Source: Muricauda sp. SCSIO 64092 (GTDB lineage Bacteria; Bacteroidota; Bacteroidia; Flavobacteriales; Flavobacteriaceae). Taken from it: a stretch of 64,000 nt of DNA. Below are positions 54,272 through 63,690 of the stretch, in pieces. The notes below the pieces were generated by a model. That model saw nothing but the letters and a program-made list of their open reading frames with translations, did not search any database and had not been told where the DNA came from. Each line of letters opens with the position of its first letter. Positions within the stretch are counted from its first letter, which is position 1. Made by a program: the position numbers and the translations under genes. The DNA lies in NCBI RefSeq assembly GCF_023016285.1, contig NZ_CP095413.1, positions 682,001 to 746,000 of the forward strand, in the 5' to 3' direction.

Positions 54272-56593
54272 TTATTTTCCTTTTACTTTTTCCTTGAATT
54301 GATCAAAGTCTGATTTCTCCTCTTTTTTGGGCCACGCATTATTGGTGGTATCAATATCCGCAGTTTCCAACTTGGGATCCACTACAATACCCACCAATTC
54401 CTTTTGTGAGGAAAAAACGCGCTTGACCTCTTCATCGTTCTTTCTCCAAATCTCTGGAGGATATGTTATATTTTCCGTGGTTCCATCAGCATAGGTATAT
54501 TCCACGATCAATGGCATTGGGATTCCTCCTGGCTTGTCAAAAGTAACTTCATAAAAATATTTCGGCTCTTTGACCTCGGCACGTTCTGCTTCCGTCATAT
54601 TGTCCATCATGAACTCTTTCAGGTTTTGGGAAACCTCCGAGGGAGCCTTGTCCTTTAATTCTTCACTAAAATCCTCACTATCTTCATCCGCCAGGTATAC
54701 CAAAGGTGGAAGATCCGCTTCCGTAAGGCCACGGGCATCCATGTATTCCTGCATCTTTTTGGTAACCTTATTGGTCACGTAATACTTTTTGACCCCTTTA
54801 ACACCAATATCCACATAATCCGTAGTGTAAAACCAACCTCTCCAGTACCAATCCAAATCCACTGCTGAGGCATCCTCCATAGTCCTAAAAAAGTCTTCAG
54901 GGGTGGGGTGCTTAAACTTCCAGCGTTGGGCATAGGTTTTAAAAGCATGGTCGAACAATTCTGGTCCCATAACGGTTTCCCTTAAAATATTCAAGGCCGT
55001 GGCCGGCTTGCCATAAGCATTGGGGCCCAATTGATACACATTCTCCGGATTGGACATAATTGGTGAAATATAGCTTTGGTCACCCGCCATATAGGGCACT
55101 ATCTTAGCTGCTTCGCCCCTTCGGGAGGGATACTTGTCATTGGGGGCAACCGCATCCGGATAGGTTTTACCAAATTCCTGTTCCGTAAGGTATTGCATAA
55201 ACGTATCCAAACCTTCGTCCATCCAACCCCATTGACGTTCGTCCGAGTTCACGATCATGGGAAAGTAATTGTGGCCCACCTCATGAATGATGACACTGAT
55301 CATTCCATATTTGGTCCTATCGGAATAGGTACCATCCTCATTGGGACGTCCATAGTTCCAGCAGATCATGGGATACTCCATACCCTGGTTCTTTGCATGG
55401 ACTGAAATAGCCTTGTGATAGGGATAATCAAAGGTATGCTTGCTATAGGTATGAAGTGTTTGCACCACTGCCTTGGTGGAATACTCCTCCCAAAGCGGAT
55501 TTCCTTCCTTAGGGTAAAGGGACACGGCCATAACACTACGACCATCCATTTTCACCGCTTGCATGTCCCAGATGAATTTTCGGGAAGATGCGAAACCAAA
55601 ATCACGAACCATTCTTCCAGGCTCTGTTTTAAATTTCCAGGTTTTGGTCTTTTCCGCAAATCCCTTTTCCCTAGCCTCGGCTTCTTCTTGGGTCACTATG
55701 ATTACGGGCTTATCGTATGATTTTTTGGCCTGCTCATAACGTTTCATCATATCCCTGGTAAAAACTTCCTTTCTATTTTGAAGTACACCGGTAGCATCCA
55801 ACACATGATCTTCGGGAACGGTAATGTTCACTTCGTAGTTACCAAAGGGCAGAGCGAACTCCCCGCTACCCCAAAATTGATGGTTTTGCCACCCTTCCAC
55901 ATCAGAATAGACCGCCATTCTTGGAAAGAATTGGGCAATAACATAGGCGCGGTTTCCATCTTTTGGAAAAAACTCGTATCCCGAACGTGCGCGATTTACA
56001 GTATGATTGGGAATATTGTACCACCACTTTATGGAAAAAGAAATATTCTCACCACTTTTTAAGGGCTTGGGAATATTGATCCGCATCATGGTCTGATTGA
56101 TGGTATGCGATAAGGGTTTACCGGAGGAATCCTTGACCCATTCAATATTGAAACCACCATCAAAGGGTTCGGTAACATAGGTCTGCGCAAAATTACCGGC
56201 CGTGTAAGCAAGATTAACGCCATTTCCATTACGCAATGGGGACTTGGAGTCTTTGGCCCTAACATTCTGGTCCAATTGTACCCAAAGGAACTCTAGATTG
56301 TCTGGGGAATTATTGTAATACGTAATGGTTTCCTCTCCGTAAATCTTCGCATTTTTATCATCCAAAGTGATGTCCATTTTATAATCCGCCTGTTGTTGGT
56401 AATAATCAGGCCCGGGAGCTCCCGAAGCGGAGCGATAGGTGTTGGGGGTTGAAAACTCCTCGTACAATTGTTTAAATCGGCTTTGGTTGTAGTGCCCAGG
56501 TTCTCGCCCCTCTTTTTCTTCGGTTTCCTGCGCAATACCCACTGCTCCCAACAGAAAAAGCATTGATGCAAAACAATACTTGATTTTATTCAT
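54272..56593 (-). CDS. M1-family metallopeptidase
   Basis: The 773-residue protein starts at the ATG at 56593 (MNKIKYCFASMLFLLGAVGI, a signal peptide). Upstream in-frame ATGs at 56635 and 56611 would bury the signal. The zinc site is HEVGH at 437-441 plus E460 in WMDEGLDTF. The usual GAMEN exopeptidase motif is replaced by YPMICWNYGRP. This large secreted gluzincin family with an extra C-terminal domain is common in Flavobacteriaceae. It is preceded by a DUF6702 gene 61 bases upstream, a frequent pairing. It is presumed to be periplasmic or extracellular. Confidence 0.93.
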   Translation of the reverse strand: MNKIKYCFASMLFLLGAVGIAQETEEKEGREPGHYNQSRFKQLYEEFSTPNTYRSASGAPGPDYYQQQADYKMDITLDDKNAKIYGEETITYYNNSPDNLEFLWVQLDQNVRAKDSKSPLRNGNGVNLAYTAGNFAQTYVTEPFDGGFNIEWVKDSSGKPLSHTINQTMMRINIPKPLKSGENISFSIKWWYNIPNHTVNRARSGYEFFPKDGNRAYVIAQFFPRMAVYSDVEGWQNHQFWGSGEFALPFGNYEVNITVPEDHVLDATGVLQNRKEVFTRDMMKRYEQAKKSYDKPVIIVTQEEAEAREKGFAEKTKTWKFKTEPGRMVRDFGFASSRKFIWDMQAVKMDGRSVMAVSLYPKEGNPLWEEYSTKAVVQTLHTYSKHTFDYPYHKAISVHAKNQGMEYPMICWNYGRPNEDGTYSDRTKYGMISVIIHEVGHNYFPMIVNSDERQWGWMDEGLDTFMQYLTEQEFGKTYPDAVAPNDKYPSRRGEAAKIVPYMAGDQSYISPIMSNPENVYQLGPNAYGKPATALNILRETVMGPELFDHAFKTYAQRWKFKHPTPEDFFRTMEDASAVDLDWYWRGWFYTTDYVDIGVKGVKKYYVTNKVTKKMQEYMDARGLTEADLPPLVYLADEDSEDFSEELKDKAPSEVSQNLKEFMMDNMTEAERAEVKEPKYFYEVTFDKPGGIPMPLIVEYTYADGTTENITYPPEIWRKNDEEVKRVFSSQKELVGIVVDPKLETADIDTTNNAWPKKEEKSDFDQFKEKVKGK

Positions 56594-56654
56594 TTCTAAC
56601 AGATTTTCCATTTGGGCAAAATAATTCCTTTTCAAGGAATAGAAGTAAAGAGCC

Positions 56655-57152
56655 TTATAAGTTTAACATTCCTTTAGCATTGGATTTTGTCAGTATAAAA
56701 CTCTTTTTGTTCCCTTTCCATTTTATGTGCACCAGATTCTTTTGTTCATCAAATAAATCGGTCAAAATCTCATTGTGCACTTCCACTTTTTTCAATTGGT
56801 CCAAGCCAACATTCGGTACTTCCAAATAACAAATGATAACGTCATTGTCATATTTCTTTCCTAAAAAATCGTATGCGGTAATTTCACCATCCAGTCCAAT
56901 TAAAAATTTGGTGCGCAGGTACTTTTCGATGTAAAAATCAGCCATTTGTGCCTCTTCCTCAGTCCCCAAAAAGGTCTGGACGTCATAGCGTTCCATGAGT
57001 ACTTCTTCCAGGTCATCAATAAAAATCCTTGTGGTTATCTGTAAGGCGTCGTCCCTTTCATAATAGTTAACATTGGTCACGCTCACATAAAATTTATGGA
57101 GCGCCGAAAAGGCCAAAAGAGGCAGTAACAACAGGAAAAGAATCTTTTTCAT
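56655..57152 (-). CDS. DUF6702-family secreted protein
   Basis: The 165-residue protein starts at ATG 57152 (MKKILFLLLLPLLAFSALHK, a signal peptide); the longer frame to 57194 adds residues before the signal. The body (FYVSVTNVNYYERDDALQIT, TRIFIDDLEEVL) matches the DUF6702 pattern of a small exported beta-rich protein. It lies directly upstream of the M1 peptidase gene and is likely co-transcribed; it may assist that enzyme. The function is unknown. Confidence 0.8.
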   Translation of the reverse strand: MKKILFLLLLPLLAFSALHKFYVSVTNVNYYERDDALQITTRIFIDDLEEVLMERYDVQTFLGTEEEAQMADFYIEKYLRTKFLIGLDGEITAYDFLGKKYDNDVIICYLEVPNVGLDQLKKVEVHNEILTDLFDEQKNLVHIKWKGNKKSFILTKSNAKGMLNL

Positions 57153-57300
57153 TTTTATAAAAATCAACTTAAAAAAACCAGGGGCTGTTGACACTAAGCC
57201 TAAACAAAGCCCGTGCCATCTTCAATCCGGACCCAAGAATCAAATACGTATTGGAATGCGGTATTATACTCCCAAATTTGCAATCCAAAATCCAACAAAC

Positions 57301-58137
57301 TTACTCCAACCCATTATTTTTTCGATACAATTTGCTTCTATCCAATAAATAGCTCCAAATTTTTAACTGGTCTCTTTCAGAAACCAGTCTTTGGAATTCA
57401 TCATCCACCTCGCAGAAATACATAAAATCGTCCATTTTGGTCTTTGGAATCTTGAATTCGGCCAAGAAAATGGAATCGGCAAAATCCCGTTGCACCTTCA
57501 AGGTTCGTTCGTATTTCCTATCTATTTTGATACGGTTCTTAAGCATTCTGGTCCTTCCGGTAATGGCATTGAGAATAGGGTTTAAAGGTACAATTCCCGC
57601 CCCCGTTGTGGCCTCATAAAGCTTTCTCTCACTTTGGGTTATGATTTTTACCTCTGCATTAGGAAGGCCCAAGGCTTCCGCACTTACATCTTCATCCAGT
57701 TGCAAGCCGGAGAGGTCTTTTTCTATATCACCGGAAAGCCCAAAAGGTTGCACGGTAACTTCCTGTAATTCATTTACAAACTCTTCCATGGGAATTTGGA
57801 GAAAGGGACTTCCCATAAGGGCCCTTGACACGGGCAGTACTTTTCTTTTGAACTGTATGGCCGAGAACACCAAGGTATCCCCTTCCCTTACTTGAATTGA
57901 AAAATTCCCATCAAAATCGGTAATTGTTGCCCGTCTTGCGGTGCTGTTCTGTATGGTAACGCCCATAACATCGCCACTTGGGGAGGTAACCTTTCCTTTA
58001 AGTAGTTTGGAAGGAGAATCCTGGCCATGCCCAATCGTGCAAAGGAGAAAAAAAATAAGGAGGGGGAAACCTTTACTTACCCTCGGCCAAAAATTTCTTG
58101 CTTTGGGTGACCAAAAAGTCAATGAGTTGGAATTCAT
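57301..58137 (-). CDS. CarboxypepD-regulatory-like secreted protein (first of a tandem pair by position)
   Basis: The 278-residue protein has a long basic N-region before a hydrophobic signal core (GFPLLIFFLLCTIGHGQ). It continues with a CarboxypepD_reg-like domain (LLKGKVTSPSGDVMGVTIQ, TITDFDGNFSIQVREGDTLV) and a C-terminal domain that resembles its upstream neighbour (about 24% by eye, not computed). The only in-frame start before the signal is ATG 58137 or TTG 58122, so it overlaps the upstream gene by 50-65 bases, an unusually long overlap. The partner at 58073 has the same layout. Confidence 0.75.
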   Translation of the reverse strand: MNSNSLTFWSPKARNFWPRVSKGFPLLIFFLLCTIGHGQDSPSKLLKGKVTSPSGDVMGVTIQNSTARRATITDFDGNFSIQVREGDTLVFSAIQFKRKVLPVSRALMGSPFLQIPMEEFVNELQEVTVQPFGLSGDIEKDLSGLQLDEDVSAEALGLPNAEVKIITQSERKLYEATTGAGIVPLNPILNAITGRTRMLKNRIKIDRKYERTLKVQRDFADSIFLAEFKIPKTKMDDFMYFCEVDDEFQRLVSERDQLKIWSYLLDRSKLYRKNNGLE

Positions 58138-58810
58138 TTTCTTTTTTCAAAAGGGACTGCGATGGGATTTTATCATCACAATAAATCAGAAACGCATCTA
58201 TTTTTTGTTGCGGCAGACTTAGGTCAACCACAAAAAATTCATCATCATACACCTGGCGAAGGACCTCACTAACCTTTAATTCAAAAGTTTGTCCCGTATC
58301 CTGGTTCCGGGATTGAAAAATGGCCTTGAATATATTCACAAAATTAAGTCGTCCCTCAATCCGATCATTCTGGGAGGTTCCCGCTATATTTTGCACCTCG
58401 GTACTCCGGTCAATCTCATACTCGAACCCTTTAAATTTCTCATTCTTCACTTCCAGAAAACGTTTCTGGTTTTCGGGGGAAATAACTACTTCGTCAAGCT
58501 TGGTAATTTTTTCGGTGACTTCCACCACCAATCTTTTATTGGCCAAAATGGCATCCGTTATCGTTATGATTTCCAATTGGTAGTTTACGGCGGTAAACAC
58601 CAATTGGTCCCCAGTTTTTACCTCAATCATAAATCGGCCGTCCTCATCCGTGATCGTCGCCATTTGGGTATTGGTATTGATCACATTTTCGTTGACCACA
58701 TTGCTACCCCGATACAATACCTGGCCGCGTAACCATTCCCTGGTATCCGTTTGGGCAAAACCGACATAAAACGCTAAGGAAAAAATAAAGGAAAGCAGCC
58801 TTTGATCCAT
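58073..58810 (-). CDS. CarboxypepD-regulatory-like secreted protein (second of a tandem pair)
   Basis: The 245-residue protein starts at ATG 58810 with a signal peptide (LLSFIFSLAFYVGFAQ). It then has a CarboxypepD_reg-like beta-sandwich (WLRGQVLYRGSNVVNENVIN, MATITDEDGRFMIEVKTGDQ) and a C-terminal part ending in FLVTQSKKFLAEGK. It is the upstream member of an overlapping pair with the gene at 57301. Such domains occur in TonB-receptor and surface proteins of Bacteroidota; the exact function is unknown. Confidence 0.8.
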   Translation of the reverse strand: MDQRLLSFIFSLAFYVGFAQTDTREWLRGQVLYRGSNVVNENVINTNTQMATITDEDGRFMIEVKTGDQLVFTAVNYQLEIITITDAILANKRLVVEVTEKITKLDEVVISPENQKRFLEVKNEKFKGFEYEIDRSTEVQNIAGTSQNDRIEGRLNFVNIFKAIFQSRNQDTGQTFELKVSEVLRQVYDDEFFVVDLSLPQQKIDAFLIYCDDKIPSQSLLKKENEFQLIDFLVTQSKKFLAEGK

Positions 58811-59005
58811 GGAAACGAGATAATGTTTTGTTAAAGAAAAACCTTGTGTACCACAAATAAAAATTAGGTGGTGGTAAACTTTTGTTAATTCTCAAAAATA
58901 AGACATCCTAGTTATTGAACGTATTGCCTACCCAAAATTACCTTCCATTTAACTTGACAGGATGGCATTTTGACGTATATAATTAGTTTGGTACACTTAG
59001 AAAGT

Positions 59006-59036
59006 TATTTTTGTTGGTCGCACAAAACCTACTTTG
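59006..59036 (+). promoter_or_regulatory. Candidate promoter of the repeat-rich gene at 59040
   Basis: TATTTTTG at 59006-59013 is a perfect TAnnTTTG site; a weaker TACTTTG at 59030-59036 ends just before the ATG. The rest of 58811-59005 shows no gene I can support. Confidence 0.4.
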
Positions 59037-59039
59037 TAA

Positions 59040-62000
59040 ATGTCTTACATCATGAGAGCATCGATTTACTCTTTTTTCCTGATTTTATTAGCTTTAACCA
59101 GTAGTAAGGCCCAAGTAAAAATAGGAGACAATCCACAAAACATCAATCCCTTGTCCCTATTGGAATTGGAGAGCAATTCAAGTGCTTTGGTCATCACGCG
59201 GATAAGTGAAGCCGAAATGACCAGGATGGCACCGCTTCCGGGGGCACTGGTTTATAATACAGATCAAGAATGTGTTTTCTACTACAATGGAAATGAATGG
59301 TTTAATTTGTGTGAGGACGAGGGTAGTGTCAATGTTAGCCTTGAGGTCATCAATGATGAGTTGGTACTTACCGATAGTAGTAACAACGCGGTAAGCATAC
59401 TGCTGGAAGATTTAAATGCCCTTACGTTTACCACTGATGCGATCGTAAACCCTACGCAACCCATAGTTAGGGATAGTACCATTGTTATTACACAAAATGG
59501 GACCAATTATAATTTTGAAGTCGGGGAGATTACGGGAGACAATATTGTGGACTCTTCCATTAATGGTTTTTCGGACATTCAGGATGCTTCAATCACTGCC
59601 AATAAATTAAGTGATAACGTGGCTGGGGTTGGACTGATCCAGGCGGTAAATGGGTCTTTGAATGTGGACCTTTCCCAAGTCACCGGTACCGGCACACTAA
59701 GTTCATCGGGTACCCTAACAATCCTTGGGCAACCGATGAATGCGCTTTTTAACGATATAGCCATTGATGTAGCTGACAATGGCATCACCTCGGCAAAGAT
59801 ATTGGATGGGCAGGTCCAGACCGACGATATTGCGGACAATGCCATCAATAATTCCAAAATCGCCGACAACGGTGTCACGACCGATAAGATAGGTACTGCG
59901 GGCGCCGCGGACGCAAACAGCATCCTCGGTACCGATGCCGCAGGGGACCCACAGTGGCAGGATGCCGCGACTCTGGCCGCAAGCCTCGGCGAGGACGTGA
60001 GCTCGACCAACGGATCTATCAGTGGAACGGCGGCCAATGCCGCACTCGTCGCAATGGACCTGGAGGTCAACGTGGACGGAACGACCCTGGAGGTCGATCC
60101 AACGAACGGCGTCCAGATAGCCGACAACGGTATAACAACCGATAAGATAGGCACTGCGGGCGCCGCGGACGCAAACAGCATCCTCGGTACCGATGCCGCA
60201 GGGGACCCACAGTGGCAGGATGCCGCGACTCTGGCCGCAAGCCTCGGCGAGGACGTGAGCTCGACCAACGGATCCATCAGCGGAACGGCGGCCAATGCTG
60301 CACTCGTCGCAATGGACCTGGAGGTCAACGTGGACGGAACGACCCTGGAGGTCGATCCAACGAACGGCGTCCAGATAGCCGACAACGGTGTCACGACCGA
60401 TAAGATAGGTACTGCGGGCGCCGCGGACGCAAACAGCATCCTCGGTACCGATGCCGCAGGGGACCCACAGTGGCAGGATGCCGCGACTCTGGCCGCAAGC
60501 CTCGGCGAGGACGTGGGCTCGACCAACGGATCCATCAGTGGAACGGCGGCCAATGCCGCACTCGTCGCAATGGACCTGGAGGTCAACGTGGACGGAACGA
60601 CCCTGGAGGTCGATCCAACGAACGGCGTCCAGATAGCCGACAACGGTGTCACGACCGATAAGATAGGCACTGCGGGCGCCACGGACGCAAACAGCGTCCT
60701 CGGTACCGATGCCGCGGGGGACCCACAGTGGCAGGACGCGGCAGCGATCGCCGCAAGCCTCGGCGAGGACGTGAGCTCGACCAACGGATCCATCAGCGGA
60801 ACGGCGGCCAATGCCGCACTCGTCGCAATGGACCTGGAGGTCAACGTGGACGGAACGACCCTGGAGGTCGATCCAACGAACGGCGTCCAGATAGCCGACA
60901 ACGGTGTCACGACCGATAAGATAGGCACTGCGGGCGCCGCGGACGCAAACAGCATCCTCGGTACCGATGCCGCAGGGGACCCACAGTGGCAGGATGCCGC
61001 GACTCTGGCCGCAAGCCTCGGCGAGGACGTGAGCTCGACCAACGGATCGATCAGCGGAACGGCGGCCAATGCCGCACTCGTCGCAATGGACCTGGAGGTC
61101 AACGTGGACGGAACGACCCTGGAGGTCGATCCAACGAACGGCGTCCAGATAGCCGACAACGGTGTCACGACCGATAAGATAGGCACTGCGGGCGCCACGG
61201 ACGCAAACAGCGTCCTCGGTACCGATGCCGCAGGGGACCCACAGTGGCAGGACGCGGCAGGGATCGCCGCAAGCCTCGGCGAGGACGTGAGCTCGACCAA
61301 CGGATCCATCAGCGGAACGGCGGCCAATGCCGCACTCGTCGCAATGGACCTGGAGGTCAACGTGGACGGAACGACCCTGGAGGTCGATCCAACGAACGGC
61401 GTCCAGATAGCCGACAACGGTGTCACGACCGATAAGATAGGCACTGCGGGCGCCGCGGACGCCAACAGCATCCTGGGCACCGATGCCGCAGGGGACCCAC
61501 AGTGGCAGGACGCGGCAGGGATCGCCGCAAGCCTCGGCGAGGACGTGAGCTCGACCAACGGATCGATCAGTGGAACGGCGGCCAATGCCGCACTCGTCGC
61601 AATGGACCTGGAGGTCAACGTGGACGGAACGACCCTGGAGGTCGATCCAACGAACGGCGTCCAAATCGCAGCAGGTACCGCAAACCAAATCCTCAGGACC
61701 AACGCCGCGGGAACAGGTGTTGAATGGGGCAATTTAACCGATGATTCCGTAGCTGGCTCCGTTATTTTTTCTGATGGTTCCGGGGGAATTGCAGAAAACA
61801 ATGCCCAGTTTTTTTGGGACCAGACGGGCAATAGACTTGGAATTGGAACCAATACGCCTGCTGTAGGCACGAAGCTTCATGTGGCAAATGGAAATACCAG
61901 GACTGAAGGGATTCTAAATTCCGCAGGAACACTTTTAAACCCTTCTTATGGGTTTTCCGGGGATACTGATACAAATACGGGCATGTACTTTCCTGCACAG

Positions 62001-62453
62001 GACCAATTAGGTTTGGTAGTTGGTGCATTGGAAGCGATAAACGTAAGGGAAATAGGGAGTGATACAGAAACCACAATAAATGGCAGTCTTGAACTAACGG
62101 AGCAGCTTTTAGATGAAACGGGTGTAGCTGGAAATGCTGGAGATGTTTTGACAGCTACGGCAACAGGTACCGAGTGGAGAGCACCTGCCGTAGTTGCCAT
62201 GGGAAAAGCCAACGGGGCAAATTCCATTAGTGTCAATGGGGCAACGGTTGGTGGTGCAGGTGGAGGAATAAATACGGTTACCTTAACTACAGCACGACCA
62301 GATGGCGATTACATTATACAATTATCGGTTGTGGGCAACAACAAAATCTTTGTAACTTCTCAAAATGCAGGGGACTTTACAGTTGAAATAAGAGATAGTA
62401 CAACAGACGCACTCGTAATTGCCAATTGGTACTTCACAGTTCTGGATTTTTAA
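59040..62453 (+). CDS. Repeat-rich secreted surface protein (tail-fibre-like)
   Basis: The 1137-residue protein starts at 59040 (or the ATG four codons later) with a signal peptide (IYSFFLILLALTSSKAQ). The N-terminal domain (about 25-90; PLSLLELESNSSALVITRIS, PLPGALVYNTDQECVFYYNG) is the LDLESxxKGLLxPR-like opening of flavobacterial surface proteins. After a spacer it has seven 86-residue repeats (about 276-877) with ADNGVTTDKIGTAGA, SILGTDAAGDPQWQD and NVDGTTLEVDPTNGVQIA, then a tail with a phage tail-fibre-like look (RLGIGTNTPAVGTKLHVANG). It lacks the CHU_C domain, but the next gene has it. The function is probably adhesion or surface display. Confidence 0.85.
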   Translation: MSYIMRASIYSFFLILLALTSSKAQVKIGDNPQNINPLSLLELESNSSALVITRISEAEMTRMAPLPGALVYNTDQECVFYYNGNEWFNLCEDEGSVNVSLEVINDELVLTDSSNNAVSILLEDLNALTFTTDAIVNPTQPIVRDSTIVITQNGTNYNFEVGEITGDNIVDSSINGFSDIQDASITANKLSDNVAGVGLIQAVNGSLNVDLSQVTGTGTLSSSGTLTILGQPMNALFNDIAIDVADNGITSAKILDGQVQTDDIADNAINNSKIADNGVTTDKIGTAGAADANSILGTDAAGDPQWQDAATLAASLGEDVSSTNGSISGTAANAALVAMDLEVNVDGTTLEVDPTNGVQIADNGITTDKIGTAGAADANSILGTDAAGDPQWQDAATLAASLGEDVSSTNGSISGTAANAALVAMDLEVNVDGTTLEVDPTNGVQIADNGVTTDKIGTAGAADANSILGTDAAGDPQWQDAATLAASLGEDVGSTNGSISGTAANAALVAMDLEVNVDGTTLEVDPTNGVQIADNGVTTDKIGTAGATDANSVLGTDAAGDPQWQDAAAIAASLGEDVSSTNGSISGTAANAALVAMDLEVNVDGTTLEVDPTNGVQIADNGVTTDKIGTAGAADANSILGTDAAGDPQWQDAATLAASLGEDVSSTNGSISGTAANAALVAMDLEVNVDGTTLEVDPTNGVQIADNGVTTDKIGTAGATDANSVLGTDAAGDPQWQDAAGIAASLGEDVSSTNGSISGTAANAALVAMDLEVNVDGTTLEVDPTNGVQIADNGVTTDKIGTAGAADANSILGTDAAGDPQWQDAAGIAASLGEDVSSTNGSISGTAANAALVAMDLEVNVDGTTLEVDPTNGVQIAAGTANQILRTNAAGTGVEWGNLTDDSVAGSVIFSDGSGGIAENNAQFFWDQTGNRLGIGTNTPAVGTKLHVANGNTRTEGILNSAGTLLNPSYGFSGDTDTNTGMYFPAQDQLGLVVGALEAINVREIGSDTETTINGSLELTEQLLDETGVAGNAGDVLTATATGTEWRAPAVVAMGKANGANSISVNGATVGGAGGGINTVTLTTARPDGDYIIQLSVVGNNKIFVTSQNAGDFTVEIRDSTTDALVIANWYFTVLDF
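59866..61671 (+). repeat. 7 tandem 258-bp repeats
   Basis: Seven units of 258 bases (86 codons) fill about 1.8 kb. Variants mix at fixed points: AADANSILG/ATDANSVLG; ATLAAS/AAIAAS/AGIAAS; DVSS/DVGS. Line 61081-61140 is 36/60 G+C, clearly above the flanking AT-rich genes. The unit length is a multiple of three, so copy changes stay in frame. Confidence 0.95.
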
Positions 62454-62456
62454 GTT

Positions 62457-63623
62457 TTGAAAAAGCTCCTTCATATATCATTGTTTTTAATGGGTCTGCT
62501 GGCCACAGCCCAAACCGCCTTCTACAATGCTGGAAATCTTCAGCTCCATGGCAATGTCCAGATTGGTTTCCATACCAATTTGATCAACAATGCCCCTTTG
62601 GAGACCACCAATGGACTGGTGGGGTTTTATGGGGACCGGATTATCCAAATCCTGGGTGATCAAGCCCCCACATTTTTTGATATGGAAGTATTTCTGCCCA
62701 ATGGGCGGCTCTTCCTCTTCAATTCCATCAATGTGACCAACAATCTTAATTTTATTGAAGGTAACCTTCTTAGCGCGCTCAACAACCAACTGGTCTACCT
62801 GAATTTTAGGGAGGATGCCTTTTTTACCGGAGAAAATGACCTGAGTAAGGTTACCGGTTTTGCGGCCATCACCAACAAGCAAACCTTTTCCTTTCCGGTA
62901 GGGGATCAAAATCAGCTTCGGCCATTGTTACTCAATTCGGATTCCAATAATGCATTGGCCATCTGTGCGTACCTTTTTGAGGATCCGTCAAATCCATCAT
63001 CGATTTTGGAAAGCTACGACACCGACGAAAAAGTACGTAATATCGGGGAGATCACAAGCAATGAATTCTGGATTTTGCAAACCAATGTGCCCTCTTCCGT
63101 TACCTTGGGTTGGAACCCGAGAAGTGGTTTGGGAAACCTTGCCAATTCCATTGAAGATATTATAATGGTCGGGTGGTCAAAAAGCAGCAATCAATGGGTA
63201 GTTATTGGCAATACAGCCATTAGCGGGGATTTGGAACAGGGATTTCTCATATCCGAGAAGTTCGTACCCAATGACTTTTCCGCCATTACGTTTGGTACAA
63301 CTCCACTACCAACCGATACTTTTGCCGTTAATACTCCAACCCTGGGCAATTACTTTGTCTCTCCAAATGGGGACGGCGTCAACGATTTCCTGGTATTTGA
63401 TAATTTGGAGGATACGGGACCCAATTTTGTATCCATATATAACAGATTTGGCCAAAAGGTATTTGAACTCTCCAATTACAGCAATGAGTTCAACGGAATT
63501 TCCAATATCAACAACCTCGTCATCAATAAGCAAATAGGGGTTCCTGAAGGAGTGTACTATTATATTGTTGATTTGCCGGAGCAGGATCTACAATATCAAG
63601 GCTTCTTTTTTCTGGATAGATAA
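62457..63623 (+). CDS. T9SS type-B (CHU_C) surface protein, TTG start
   Basis: The 388-residue protein starts at TTG 62457, three bases after the stop of the repeat gene, with a signal peptide (KLLHISLFLMGLLATAQ). The N-terminal 280 residues are a beta-rich domain (LVGFYGDRIIQILGDQAPTF). The C-terminus (about 295-388) is a gliding-motility-associated type-B domain: NYFVSPNGDGVNDFLVFDNL, SIYNRFGQKVFEL, GVYYYIVDLP. It is therefore exported by T9SS. Its tight coupling to the 258-bp-repeat gene suggests the two form one surface structure. Confidence 0.88.
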   Translation: MKKLLHISLFLMGLLATAQTAFYNAGNLQLHGNVQIGFHTNLINNAPLETTNGLVGFYGDRIIQILGDQAPTFFDMEVFLPNGRLFLFNSINVTNNLNFIEGNLLSALNNQLVYLNFREDAFFTGENDLSKVTGFAAITNKQTFSFPVGDQNQLRPLLLNSDSNNALAICAYLFEDPSNPSSILESYDTDEKVRNIGEITSNEFWILQTNVPSSVTLGWNPRSGLGNLANSIEDIIMVGWSKSSNQWVVIGNTAISGDLEQGFLISEKFVPNDFSAITFGTTPLPTDTFAVNTPTLGNYFVSPNGDGVNDFLVFDNLEDTGPNFVSIYNRFGQKVFELSNYSNEFNGISNINNLVINKQIGVPEGVYYYIVDLPEQDLQYQGFFFLDR

Positions 63624-63640
63624 ACACCATTTTTTATTCC

Positions 63641-63648
63641 TAATTTTG
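63641..63648 (+). promoter_or_regulatory. -7 element (TAATTTTG) before the M15-type peptidase gene
   Basis: TAATTTTG matches TAnnTTTG and lies 42 bases upstream of the ATG at 63691. Confidence 0.4.
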
Positions 63649-63690
63649 ATAGGGCATGGGTATGCCCATGTTCACCTATAAAATAGCTAC

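Noticed and set aside
56594..56635. N-terminal extension of the M1 peptidase to the ATG at 56635
   Set aside because: It would place 14 extra residues before a normal signal peptide starting at 56593.
59715..61688. Second antisense ORF of about 657 residues over the same array
   Set aside because: Same cause: repeats 86 codons long stay open in several frames; the sense frame has the signal peptide and sensible N- and C-terminal domains.
59579..61870. Antisense ORF of about 763 residues across the 258-bp array
   Set aside because: It exists only because the GC-rich repeats lack antisense stops; it simply repeats with the array and has no signal, start context or family motif.
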